NCBI RefSeq assembly: GCF_000170755.1
Contig: NZ_ABCK01000006.1
Location: 1 to 64,000, forward strand
Length of the DNA stretch: 64,000 nt
Direction: 5' to 3'
From: Lentisphaera araneosa HTCC2155
GTDB taxonomy: Bacteria > Verrucomicrobiota > Lentisphaeria > Lentisphaerales > Lentisphaeraceae
How positions within the stretch are numbered: position 1 is the stretch's first letter; each line of letters opens with the position of its first letter. The notes beneath the pieces were generated by a model. The model was given only the letters and a program-made list of their open reading frames with translations. It did not search any database and had not been told where the DNA came from. Positions 54,025 to 63,070 of the stretch are shown here, one piece after another. The translations under genes were made by a program, and so were the position numbers.

Positions 54025-54879
54025 ATGAATATGAAACGTGTCGCCATCATAATGAGATCCAAAAATGAGCAACCCTATGTGCGAGCTGCATTAGAAAATT
54101 TACTTTTGCAGACTTATTCCTGTTACAATTTATACAATGTTGACTCAGGTTCTACAGATGGCACTTTAGAAGTCGTAAAAGTTTTTAGTGAATCAGTTAA
54201 GAAAATTTCTTCAGATAGTTATGTTCCAGGAACCGTTTTAAATGAGATGATTGAGCAATGTGATGAAGACATAATTGTCTTCCTTAATGCAGATGCGATA
54301 CCTCAAAATATCGACTGGTTGAAGAACTTGCTGAAGCCAATTTTGGATCAAGAAGTAGATGCAACTTTTAGCAGGCAGTTAGCCAGGCAGGATGCACATT
54401 TTATTGTAAAATATGATTACTCTCGCGCATACAGAAAATCAGATGATACAGATGATGATTACAAGGCTTTCTCAGCCGTAGCCTGTGCATTCAAACGTGA
54501 GGTTTGGGAGTCAGTCAAATTTTATGCTGATGGTTATGCGGAAGATTTAGTTTGGGCCACTCAGTGCCATAGAAGTGGTTTTAAATTTCAATATGTACAC
54601 AATGCCGTTGTGGAACATTCACATAACTACGAGATTAAGAGTTTATTTCGAAAGAAATTCAGACATGGCATTGTGTACTATCGCTTAAAGATGTTAAAGC
54701 CTTCAGTATTTCGCCAATTTTATTATTGTTCTCGTGAAGTGGCACGTGACCTGCTCAAATCATTTCAGAAATTAAACATAAAAACAATCCCCTATAATAT
54801 ACTTTATAGAATTACGATTCATTTAGCGGTTTATCGGGGTGTTAAAATTGCGGCTAATCGCAAAGAGGCGGAACTATGA
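54025..54879 (+). CDS. Glycosyltransferase family 2 (rhamnosyltransferase-like)
   Basis: The 284-residue protein has MKRVAIIMRSKNEQPYVRAA, a YNVDSGSTDGTLE nucleotide-binding strand, and IIVFLNADAIPQN in the D-x-D position (N-A-D). The acceptor-side motif YAEDLVWATQCHRSGFKFQY is followed by the HSHNY signature of rhamnosyltransferase-like GT2 enzymes. Its stop overlaps the next start in an ATGA, so it is the first gene of a coupled four-gene set (54025-58652). Donor and acceptor sugars cannot be told from sequence. Confidence 0.9.
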   Translation: MNMKRVAIIMRSKNEQPYVRAALENLLLQTYSCYNLYNVDSGSTDGTLEVVKVFSESVKKISSDSYVPGTVLNEMIEQCDEDIIVFLNADAIPQNIDWLKNLLKPILDQEVDATFSRQLARQDAHFIVKYDYSRAYRKSDDTDDDYKAFSAVACAFKREVWESVKFYADGYAEDLVWATQCHRSGFKFQYVHNAVVEHSHNYEIKSLFRKKFRHGIVYYRLKMLKPSVFRQFYYCSREVARDLLKSFQKLNIKTIPYNILYRITIHLAVYRGVKIAANRKEAEL

Positions 54880-56000
54880 GTAAGTATACTGTTAATGCAG
54901 GGGGCAAGTTTGATTTACTTGTGGACCAAGATTTGTGTCGCATTGTAGCGGCTTGTTTGAAATCGAAATATTCTCAAAATATCAAAGCAATTGTTCTCAT
55001 GGGTTCATACGGACGAGGAGAAGGCACGGCATTTCAAGGTTCAGAGGGTTTACAACCCTTTAATGATTATGATTTAGTTGTGGTAGGCAATGCTATGAAC
55101 GAGTGGAAACGCCGAAAAATCCAAAAAGAGTTTCATCGCTTAGAAAGAGAATTAGGAAGTGAAATCGGGATTACGGTCGATCTTTTTTTACATACTGAAA
55201 ATAGTTTGCGTCGAGCAGATGCAAGTCTAATGAATTATGAAATGAAGTACGGTCACATGGTTGTGTATGGTGATCCTGATATTTTGAGTTTGATGCCAGA
55301 ATACAGTTCCGTTGATCTATCCGAAGCGACTCGTCTTCTACTTAATCGAGGTAAGCTATTGCTCGATATTTCTCGTAGTCTTAGGAAAAAAACATCAGAT
55401 GAACCCGATAAGCTTAAATTCAAAAAATTTCTTAATAAAGTCGTTCTTGCTATGGGTGATGCGGCACTAATGGCGTCCGGTTACAGAGGGATTTACTATA
55501 AAGATAAGCTTGATGAAATTGAGAAAATTCAGGGCTTTCACAATTGTGAATGGCTGATAGAAGAATATCAATCGGCGATTGCCTTTAAATTTATAGGTGA
55601 TGAAGAGTTACTGCCTAAAGATATAGAGGCTTATTATGAAGAGCTCCAAGTGAAATTCCTAGAATTTTATTATGATTTTGAAAGTATAAGACTGAAAAAA
55701 GATGTGCATGAATTCAGTCATTACTTTGATGTCATGTCTCATAAATCTAGAAAATCATCCTTCCAAAAATACATACAAAATTTCTATCTCAATCTTCGTG
55801 GTTTTGGATTATCCAGTTTAAACCATCGTTCGTGGTTGGGGCGGCATCCGCGAGAACGGTTATTTACAGTGTTTCCACTTTTGTTTAAACCAAAGCTTAG
55901 CTTAAATGAATCCATTTTAGTAAGTCGTCTCCAAGGCTGTGAGAAAAATCAAGAGAATTGCCAACAAAAATTTTATCAACTAAGAGAGAAATACCTATGA
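54876..56000 (+). CDS. Pol-beta superfamily nucleotidyltransferase-like protein of the EPS locus
   Basis: The 374-residue protein has the nucleotidyltransferase signature at residues 36-70: IVLMGSYGRGEGTAF and then NDYDLVVVG, with a third acidic position in GITVDLFLH. The C-terminal 250 residues are mostly helical and unlike any family I recognise. It sits between a glycosyltransferase and an alkaline-phosphatase-superfamily gene with ATGA overlaps on both sides. Either AMP/NMP transfer to a protein or formation of an activated substituent for the polysaccharide is possible. Antitoxin-type MNT proteins are much shorter, so a toxin-antitoxin role is unlikely. Confidence 0.75.
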   Translation: MSKYTVNAGGKFDLLVDQDLCRIVAACLKSKYSQNIKAIVLMGSYGRGEGTAFQGSEGLQPFNDYDLVVVGNAMNEWKRRKIQKEFHRLERELGSEIGITVDLFLHTENSLRRADASLMNYEMKYGHMVVYGDPDILSLMPEYSSVDLSEATRLLLNRGKLLLDISRSLRKKTSDEPDKLKFKKFLNKVVLAMGDAALMASGYRGIYYKDKLDEIEKIQGFHNCEWLIEEYQSAIAFKFIGDEELLPKDIEAYYEELQVKFLEFYYDFESIRLKKDVHEFSHYFDVMSHKSRKSSFQKYIQNFYLNLRGFGLSSLNHRSWLGRHPRERLFTVFPLLFKPKLSLNESILVSRLQGCEKNQENCQQKFYQLREKYL

Positions 56001-57154
56001 AAAAAGAAAAATTAGCCCTGTTTTTGTTTGTAGATGCCTTTGGGTGGGAAATTCTCCAGAAAAATTCTTTTTTCTTAAAAGATAAAATCATAGATAAAAG
56101 AAAGTTGGAGACGGTTTTTGGATACTCGAGTGCTTGTGATCCCTCAATTATTTCAGGTAAGAGCCCAAGTGAGCACGGCCATTGGAATTCCTTTTATTAC
56201 GCTCCTAAAACGTGTCCTTATAAATGGTTGAAGTATTTGAGCTTTTTACCCAACAAATTAATGAACCATCACCGCGTGCGCTCAAAATTAAGTTCCTGGA
56301 TTAAGAAAATTCATGGTTTTACAGGTTATTTCATGCTTTATAATGTTCCCTTTAAATACTTGCCTTTTTTCGATTATGCCGAGAAAAAGCGCATTTGGGA
56401 ACCCGGTGGCCTGAATCATGGAGAAAGCATTTTTGATGAGCTCCAGAAACGGAATGTCAATTTTCATACACACCATTATGGGCAGAGTGATGACGCTAAG
56501 ATCTCAAAACTTGAAGATAAAATTAAAAATCAGAGTATTGAGTTTGCTTACGTTTCTATGGGAGGTTTGGACTCCCTCATGCATAGCGTGGGAACTCAAC
56601 ATAAAAAAGTTGAAAAACAAGTTCGCTGGTACGATAAACGTCTAAGAAAAACCTTAGATTTAGCAGAAAATCATTATCAAGAAGTGAAATTTTACGTCTT
56701 TACTGATCATGGGATGCACAACACTCAATCTATTTATGACCTCCAAGCTGCAGTTGGTACTTTAGATCTTCAATATAATAAAGATTATGTGGCTGTATAC
56801 GATTCAACAATGGCGCGTTTTTGGTATTTTAATGATAAAGCTAGACAGGAAGTCCGATCATTACTCAATGGCTCCGGGAGAGGGCGGATTCTAAGTGATG
56901 AGCAATTAAAAAGTATGGGAGTGTATTTTGAGGATCAAAAATTTGGCGAAGATATTTTTCTGATGAATTCAGGTGAGCAAATCTGCCCGAGCTATATGGG
57001 AGAGAATTTTACGCCAGGTCTCCATGGCTATGATCCCAAAGATAAAGATTCCTATGCTCAAATTTGCGGTAATCGCACCTTGAGAAAGGACTTACAATCG
57101 ATTAAGGATATTTATAAAGTTATGGTGGATGAAATGAATTGGCTACTTAGCTAA
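55997..57154 (+). CDS. Alkaline-phosphatase-superfamily phosphoesterase (type I phosphodiesterase-like)
   Basis: I chose the ATG at 55997, which overlaps the previous stop as ATGA; an in-frame ATG 39 bases upstream is less likely. The 385-residue protein has LALFLFVDAFGWEIL (first metal Asp), YSSACDPSIISGKSPSEHGH (nucleophile region), VSMGGLDSLMHSVG, FTDHGMHNT (metal ligands) and LHGYDPKDKD (late His). These are the positions used by nucleotide pyrophosphatase/phosphodiesterase proteins. No signal peptide or membrane helix is visible, so it is probably cytoplasmic. Together with the nucleotidyltransferase it may handle a phosphate-containing polysaccharide substituent. That is inference. Confidence 0.82.
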   Translation: MKKEKLALFLFVDAFGWEILQKNSFFLKDKIIDKRKLETVFGYSSACDPSIISGKSPSEHGHWNSFYYAPKTCPYKWLKYLSFLPNKLMNHHRVRSKLSSWIKKIHGFTGYFMLYNVPFKYLPFFDYAEKKRIWEPGGLNHGESIFDELQKRNVNFHTHHYGQSDDAKISKLEDKIKNQSIEFAYVSMGGLDSLMHSVGTQHKKVEKQVRWYDKRLRKTLDLAENHYQEVKFYVFTDHGMHNTQSIYDLQAAVGTLDLQYNKDYVAVYDSTMARFWYFNDKARQEVRSLLNGSGRGRILSDEQLKSMGVYFEDQKFGEDIFLMNSGEQICPSYMGENFTPGLHGYDPKDKDSYAQICGNRTLRKDLQSIKDIYKVMVDEMNWLLS

Positions 57155-57155
57155 A

Positions 57156-58652
57156 ATGTCTAATGTATTTACAGCTAAAGCCTTGCGTTCGGTACCGTGG
57201 ATGGTGTCGGCAAAAGCAATAAGTTTCATCGTCTACTTTTTTGTGTCTATAATGATCGTTAAGGCTTTAAGCCCAGAAGATTATGGCGTATTAGCTCTGT
57301 CAAAAAACTTTGGTCAATATCTTATAATCTTTTGTGCACTAGGATTAAATACCTGTATTTTACGTTACTTACCTGAGATTGAACTTGGCAAGGATTATTC
57401 GGGTATAAAAACTTTTTTACTTAGAAGTTTAATGTGTCAGTTAGCAAGTTGGCTACTGGTGATCTCTTTTATCTATTTTATAAAAGCCCATGTTTTTAAC
57501 TACTTAAGTAGTAGTTCAGAGTTACTACTAATTGCTGTATTTGTATGGATATTGGCATGGATAGTCAAGAATACTGTTACTGATAGTTTAACGGCCTTAT
57601 TTGAAGCTAAGACAGTGGCAATGATTGCCGTATTACAGTCCGCTTTGGTATTAGGTGCTATACTTTGGGTGTGTGCTCAGGAGAGAATACGCATTGAATA
57701 TATTTTGGTTGCAGAATTTTTAGCATTAGGTGCGACAGTTTTTTGTGGCTTATATCGTTTAAAACAGTGTTTGAAAAAGCCAGGGTCTGTAGAAAAATCT
57801 CTTATACCAGCACGACGCGTATTAAAGTTGGCAAGCCCCGTTTGGTTTAATGGTTTATTGCGTTCATTAATGTTGCAATATACCGAAGTTTTTGTTTTAG
57901 CATATTGCTTCATGCCGGCGGTTGCGGGTTTCTATGAGTTGGGATATAGCCTTCCGCTCTTAGCTATTACATTTATCCCCATGGCCCTACAAACTTTGTT
58001 TTCCTCTGCCTTTGCCGAGGCATATCAAAGAGATAAAAAACTGTTACCAAAAATGGTAAGTTCGATGTTCAAAGTCTTAATTCTCTTATCAGTACCTCTT
58101 GCAGCTACAGGCTTTTTATTTTCCGAAGCCTTAGTTCAAAAATTATATGGAGAAGATATGCAAGCGGCAGGAGTTGTTGCGAAGTATTTCAGTTTAATAC
58201 ATATATTACCATTAATATCTATGCCTTTATCTATGGCTGTTACCACATTAGAAAAAAATTCTCGTACAGTGGGCCTTCTTATCTTACAAGTGACCGTAAA
58301 TATTGCTTTAGATATTATTTTAATTCCACAATATGGACTAATGGGTGCAGTGTCAGCAGTATTCCTAACTTTTATCCTAACAATACCTATTAGATTGAGT
58401 GTTATTCGCCGATTAATTGGTGGCATTTGGTTTCCTATGAAGTTTTTTACTAAGGTTATTCTTGTGGTTACAACTTTAACTTATTTAGCTTCTTTATTAC
58501 CGAGTCATTCCAGCTTATGGGCTAGTTTTGCCCTCGCGTTATTATTTGTAGTGAGTAATTGGTTGGTACTTTGGCGCTTTAATTTACTTGGGCCTTTATT
58601 GGAAATGATTAGGAAAAAAGCAAAATCATCTACAGAAAAACAGTGTAACTAA
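57156..58652 (+). CDS. Polysaccharide flippase (Wzx-like, MOP superfamily)
   Basis: The 498-residue protein has about 12-14 hydrophobic helices evenly spread. The N-terminus (RSVPWMVSAKAISFIVYFFV, then SIMIVKALSPEDYGVLALS) has the typical 'LxPxDYGxxxL' of the polysaccharide-biosynthesis MOP family. Family role: flipping undecaprenyl-linked repeat units from the cytoplasmic to the periplasmic face. It is one base after the previous stop and closes the coupled gene set begun at 54025. The next gene starts 169 bp later after a new A+T-rich promoter region. Confidence 0.9.
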   Translation: MSNVFTAKALRSVPWMVSAKAISFIVYFFVSIMIVKALSPEDYGVLALSKNFGQYLIIFCALGLNTCILRYLPEIELGKDYSGIKTFLLRSLMCQLASWLLVISFIYFIKAHVFNYLSSSSELLLIAVFVWILAWIVKNTVTDSLTALFEAKTVAMIAVLQSALVLGAILWVCAQERIRIEYILVAEFLALGATVFCGLYRLKQCLKKPGSVEKSLIPARRVLKLASPVWFNGLLRSLMLQYTEVFVLAYCFMPAVAGFYELGYSLPLLAITFIPMALQTLFSSAFAEAYQRDKKLLPKMVSSMFKVLILLSVPLAATGFLFSEALVQKLYGEDMQAAGVVAKYFSLIHILPLISMPLSMAVTTLEKNSRTVGLLILQVTVNIALDIILIPQYGLMGAVSAVFLTFILTIPIRLSVIRRLIGGIWFPMKFFTKVILVVTTLTYLASLLPSHSSLWASFALALLFVVSNWLVLWRFNLLGPLLEMIRKKAKSSTEKQCN

Positions 58653-58821
58653 AAAGTGAATTGTGTGTGAATTAGTGCACAATTAATGGTTTTCCAAGCT
58701 TCTTATATTTATATATATATTTAATTATTAAGTACTTATGTATTTAATACTAGGCTTTGCACGCGGTCTTATATAATTCCCCTACAAACAATGAATCAAA
58801 GAAATAAAGGGAAATTATAAA

Positions 58822-59913
58822 ATGATACTAACATGTACAGATATTTTTGGGATCCCGGTTTCGACTTTAGGTCATAAAGAAACCGTTAAAATCCTTCCGG
58901 AACTTCTCAGACGTTATAAGAAAGATAATAAGTCACAATATATAGCGACACTTAACATGGATTTTTTATCCAATTGTTTTCACACTTTTAGCCTGAAAGT
59001 TAAAAATAATGAACTCTATGATACTTTAAAAAATGCTGATCTTGTAACTGCAGACGGTATGCCAATCATTTGGTTTGGTAAAATGAATAATTCTAGAATT
59101 CATGAGCGTGTTACCGGGGCGGATATGATTTTTGATGTGGCGCGTTATGCGTCTCTTTTAGGACACAAAGTTTATTATATTGGAGAGAGTACACAACTCT
59201 GCCGCAAAGCGCATAATAAGTTAAAAACTATTTATCCTCGCTTAAAGTCAGCGGGTTATGCATCACCTATGGTGTCTAATGAGGGGGAAATACTAGATGA
59301 CGATGAATTACTAAGTAAAATTAATAATTCTGGAGCTAAAATTTTACTTCTTGGACTTGGTAACCCAAAACAAGAAATGTTTTTTAGACGTTACAAAGAT
59401 CAGTTGGAAATACCGATCACTATTGGTATTGGGGGCACATATAATTTTGTTACGGGTCATGTTAATAGAGCCCCAAAATTACTACAGAAAGTTGGTATGG
59501 AATGGGTGTATCGCCTGTGTAGAGAGCCAGGGAAACTATGGAAAAGATATTTTCGTCAAATACTTTTGATGTCATCATTTGCACTTCATGGCCGCTTAAA
59601 TATAATGCAATATTTGTCCTACAAAGTATTTGGCTTGACGGATCAGTGGGAAGGTTTAAAGGGATCAATTAAAATCATGGGGCGATTCAATGAAAAAATG
59701 TTGAATCAAGTTAATCGTTTAGTCAATGAAACATCTTTTAGTCAACTTGATATTAAAGATGTTACAGTGGCAGAAGGAAGGACTTTAGCCGTATTGAAAA
59801 AGACTTGTCAGATTCACCAAATTCCCTTGATAAGCAATGACTTAAATGCTGAAAAACAAAAACCAACTCAATGGCTTAGAAGAACGAAGTCAATGATTAC
59901 TAGACTTATGTAG
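58822..59913 (+). CDS. WecG/TagA/CpsF-family glycosyltransferase with C-terminal STAS-like domain
   Basis: Residues 1-240 are a WecG/TagA/CpsF enzyme: TLNMDFLSNC, NADLVTADGMPIIWFGKM, RVTGADMIFDVA, KVYYIGES, KILLLGLGNPKQEMF and GIGGTYNFVTGHVNRAPKLL. Family role: transfer of a sugar such as N-acetylmannosamine (uronate) to a lipid-linked acceptor. Residues 270-345 (GSIKIMGRFNEKMLNQV, then DIKDVTVAEGRTLAVLKKT) look like a STAS domain, a regulatory module fused at the C-terminus. AGGGA precedes the ATG. It leads a second plus-strand transcription unit with the Wzz-like and Wza-like genes. Confidence 0.9.
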   Translation: MILTCTDIFGIPVSTLGHKETVKILPELLRRYKKDNKSQYIATLNMDFLSNCFHTFSLKVKNNELYDTLKNADLVTADGMPIIWFGKMNNSRIHERVTGADMIFDVARYASLLGHKVYYIGESTQLCRKAHNKLKTIYPRLKSAGYASPMVSNEGEILDDDELLSKINNSGAKILLLGLGNPKQEMFFRRYKDQLEIPITIGIGGTYNFVTGHVNRAPKLLQKVGMEWVYRLCREPGKLWKRYFRQILLMSSFALHGRLNIMQYLSYKVFGLTDQWEGLKGSIKIMGRFNEKMLNQVNRLVNETSFSQLDIKDVTVAEGRTLAVLKKTCQIHQIPLISNDLNAEKQKPTQWLRRTKSMITRLM

Positions 59914-59925
59914 GTTTCAGTCGTC

Positions 59926-62034
59926 ATGGAATTTAGAAAAAACAATATTGATCGTCCTGTTCAAAAGTCATTAAGCTTCAATAGTTTAATTAAATCTAAG
60001 GGACATGACGATTCCCATGAAGGCAGTGTGGTTGATAAAGGTTTAAATATTCCTAGAACTCAACACACTGACATGGGTATGAACTCTACAAAAGATATTT
60101 TGACAGATATTTCAGGTCGTCATCCTTTTCAAGATAAAGTGTTTAAGGGTTTCGATAGAAAAAATATTTTTGCCAACTTTGATTGGATGAGCATTCTCAT
60201 AGATATCAAAAAAAGACTTCCTTACTTGATCGTCTTTATCATTATGATGACTGGGGTAGCAATTTATTTTACTTATACAAAATGGGGAAGTAAACAGGTT
60301 TATGTTGCGCATAGTAAAATGCTGTATAAAGAGATTAAATTTGAGAGTAAGCAGGTTCTACCTACTAGTACGAGCTTAGCTATGCTTCAACATAAAGAAC
60401 TTCTTAAAAATGCACTTATACGTTTGCCGGAATATAAAACAATTAGTGAGTTAAAAGCCGCGATCAATGTAATTTTTGATAAGAAATCAAAACTCATCAA
60501 TATTGAAGTGACAAGCCGCAATGAAGGTCAAGCTATTAATACGGCGAATATTTTGGCTGAGCTAGGTATTGCATCAAGTAAAAACTACTACTATCGCCAC
60601 TTTCAAGAAAAATACAGCAATCTCTCTAATCAGGTTAAGCTAACTGAACAAGACATGATTGTACAAGATCGACTGATTGCTCAGGCAATGAAAAAAAATG
60701 GAGCACTTAATACGCGTGGTCAATACCGTATTATTATGGAAGCAATGAGCTTACAAGAGCGCAACCTACTCGAAGCAAAAATTGATTATAAGAAGCAACA
60801 AGTTCAATTGGAAGTTTTGAAAGCTGAATATGCAAAAATGCCAGATGAAGTGGTACGTAATTCCTATGAAGATAACCCATTAAAAGCCCAATTAACTAAT
60901 ACAAAAATGTCTTTGTTTAATGCGCAATCAATCTACGGTGAAGGCAATCCTAAAATCCTTGCCATTCAAGAAAAAATTGAAGGTCTCAAAAAACAATTGG
61001 CCTCCCAGGATATTAAATCGACACTTCAAAAAGTTTATATGCCTAATACCCGCAAACAAGAAGTTTATATGGAAATTGCAAGATCCGAGGGACAGTTGAA
61101 ATCAGCAATGAATCGCATCGAATCAATTCAGCTAAATTTAGAGCAACAGAAAAAAGAACTCTACGCGGTACCTGAAAAAGAAATGAAACTCGACGATACC
61201 CTTCGCAAAAGAGAAGCGACTGCACAACTTTTAGATGTTTTGCGTAAAAAGCAACAAGATGTTGAGATTATGATGAAAAGTGAGATTAAAGATTTAACTC
61301 TTTATGAATTTTCAGATCAAGCTTCGTTAATTCAGCCGATAAAGCTTCTTGCCTTGGTGCCAGGAACAGTAGTTTTAACTTGCCTCATCAGCTTTATGTA
61401 TCTTCTCATTAATTGCGTTTTAGATCAATCGATCAAAACAAAGAAGCAACTAGACATTAATTTCAATATTCCCTGTGTCATGCAATTAACCGAAAGTCAT
61501 AACTTAGAAAAAAATATGTTCAAAGAATTTGCCAAATTAGTAGGGATGAATAATCCACAGTCTCTTAATAACGTGATCTGCCTTCAATCTCAAACTGATT
61601 GTGATGCATCAGAAAACTTGGTGAAGTTTTTGACAGCAAAAAACAAATCAGTATTGATGATCACTTACAGCCATAATTTTGAGGCAAGTGACCGTACGCC
61701 TTCATGGGATCTCGCAATGGATTCTAACGAGGAGTCTTTGATTGACACGGCACACATCACCAGCGAAGGACAAGTCTTGTTCACTGGCCTGCTGGACCGT
61801 TTAAAGAAATTGAGTTATGACTATGATTTTATCATTGTTTCTTTGACGACCGAAGAAATTGATAAAGCCCAATTAGGAATTATTAACTTTGCAGATTGGT
61901 ACTTCTATGTGGTCGATGCTTGCCATACTAAGCGTGCAAATTTACTTCAAAAACTTAAAGAAATGGAATTTAAGGGCATCTGCCCAGAAGGCTTCATTTT
62001 GGATAAAGTTAAAGAACCATTATTGCAGGTATAA
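59926..62034 (+). CDS. Polysaccharide co-polymerase (Wzz/GumC-like) with degenerate BY-kinase-like domain
   Basis: The 702-residue protein has a cytoplasmic N-terminal 90 residues. A first membrane helix (about 104-122, LIVFIIMMTGVAIYFTY) is followed by a periplasmic coiled coil (about 200-450). The second helix is LALVPGTVVLTCLISFMYLL (about 472-495). The C-terminal 180 residues have the fold pattern of CpsD/Wzc kinases (YDFIIVSL; WYFYVVDACHTKRANLLQ), but the Walker A position reads QSQTDCDASENL, with no Gly-Lys-Thr. No Tyr cluster is at the end. It probably sets chain length without kinase activity. Confidence 0.88.
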   Translation: MEFRKNNIDRPVQKSLSFNSLIKSKGHDDSHEGSVVDKGLNIPRTQHTDMGMNSTKDILTDISGRHPFQDKVFKGFDRKNIFANFDWMSILIDIKKRLPYLIVFIIMMTGVAIYFTYTKWGSKQVYVAHSKMLYKEIKFESKQVLPTSTSLAMLQHKELLKNALIRLPEYKTISELKAAINVIFDKKSKLINIEVTSRNEGQAINTANILAELGIASSKNYYYRHFQEKYSNLSNQVKLTEQDMIVQDRLIAQAMKKNGALNTRGQYRIIMEAMSLQERNLLEAKIDYKKQQVQLEVLKAEYAKMPDEVVRNSYEDNPLKAQLTNTKMSLFNAQSIYGEGNPKILAIQEKIEGLKKQLASQDIKSTLQKVYMPNTRKQEVYMEIARSEGQLKSAMNRIESIQLNLEQQKKELYAVPEKEMKLDDTLRKREATAQLLDVLRKKQQDVEIMMKSEIKDLTLYEFSDQASLIQPIKLLALVPGTVVLTCLISFMYLLINCVLDQSIKTKKQLDINFNIPCVMQLTESHNLEKNMFKEFAKLVGMNNPQSLNNVICLQSQTDCDASENLVKFLTAKNKSVLMITYSHNFEASDRTPSWDLAMDSNEESLIDTAHITSEGQVLFTGLLDRLKKLSYDYDFIIVSLTTEEIDKAQLGIINFADWYFYVVDACHTKRANLLQKLKEMEFKGICPEGFILDKVKEPLLQV

Positions 62035-62035
62035 G

Positions 62036-63070
62036 ATGAAAATTATTATGCTCATAGGGACTCTATGTTTTATGTTTTCTTGTACCACACATAGAAAGCC
62101 AATCAAGATCACGGGTTATCCTAAACTCCAACAAGAAACAACTATCAAGCGTAAAGCGATTGACCCAAAATTTTTCTCTCCATATAAGACAGAAAGAAAT
62201 CTAGTAGAAATAGGAGATGCGCTGGAAATTTCGATCTTCGGACAAAGTAACACACTTAGCACTGTGACGGTCGCTCCCGATGGTAAGGTTTATTACCTCT
62301 TCGGAGTCACGGTTCAAGGAGAAGGATTGTATGTTGAAGAAATTTCTGAACAAATTAAAAGCAAGGTTTTAAAGTTATTCAATAATCCCGAGGTTTCAGT
62401 TCTCCCAGTAAAAAGTACTAGTAGTAGCTTCTCAATTATAGGTAAAGTGAAGTCGCCAGGGCAGTATAATTTATTGAGTTCACTTACTTTAAGACAAGCG
62501 GTCACTCAGGCAGGAGGCTTGATGGACGGCGTTTTTCGAGGCACGACCATTCAAGTCGCGTCGCTTAAAAAATCATTTATTATCCGTGAGGGAGAGGCAA
62601 TCCCCGTAGATTTCCATGCCCTTATTGAAAAAGGTGATGCGAGCCAAAATATATACGTTCATCCAGGTGATTATATTTATATTGCTTCGGGGCTATCTCA
62701 AGAAGTCTACATCTTAGGTGCAGTGAATGCGGCTTACCCAGCGGCTTACAACGACGAAATGACAATCATAAGTCTACTTTCTGAAAGTGGTCGTGGCTTG
62801 AATAAAGACGCTTATTTAAAACAGGTTTTGATTATTCGTGGCGACCTTCAAGATCCTGAAGTTTATGAGGTAAACCTTGAGGCCATTTTATCGGGAGAAG
62901 AACATGATCTTTACCTTCAGCCAGGCGATATCATTTTTGTTCCTGAGAAGCCTTACAAATTCCTTGCGGAACTCACACGCTTGGCCTGCAATGTATTCGC
63001 CTCATCATTTGGCCGACGCTTGGGACGTGATTTTTCTGAAGATGTACTTGGTTTGGAGGATGATAGATGA
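62036..63070 (+). CDS. Polysaccharide export lipoprotein (Wza-like)
   Basis: I chose the ATG at 62036, directly after the previous stop; the frame extends further upstream but overlaps that gene. The 344-residue protein begins MKIIMLIGTLCFMFSCTT with a lipobox Cys, so it is a lipoprotein. A poly-export domain (about 55-135: VEIGDALEISIFGQ, VTVAPDGKVYYLFGVTVQGE) is followed by two SLBB domains (FSIIGKVKSPGQYNLLSS; VYILGAVNAAYPAAYNDE) and LYLQPGDIIFVPEKP. Family role: an outer-membrane channel for exopolysaccharide. It overlaps the next, paralogous gene in an ATGA, so two export proteins are produced together. Confidence 0.92.
   Translation: MKIIMLIGTLCFMFSCTTHRKPIKITGYPKLQQETTIKRKAIDPKFFSPYKTERNLVEIGDALEISIFGQSNTLSTVTVAPDGKVYYLFGVTVQGEGLYVEEISEQIKSKVLKLFNNPEVSVLPVKSTSSSFSIIGKVKSPGQYNLLSSLTLRQAVTQAGGLMDGVFRGTTIQVASLKKSFIIREGEAIPVDFHALIEKGDASQNIYVHPGDYIYIASGLSQEVYILGAVNAAYPAAYNDEMTIISLLSESGRGLNKDAYLKQVLIIRGDLQDPEVYEVNLEAILSGEEHDLYLQPGDIIFVPEKPYKFLAELTRLACNVFASSFGRRLGRDFSEDVLGLEDDR

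Noticed and set aside
54876-56000. Toxin-antitoxin (MNT/HEPN) assignment for the nucleotidyltransferase and neighbour
   Set aside because: The protein is 374 residues, far longer than MNT antitoxins, and the neighbours are polysaccharide genes, not HEPN proteins.
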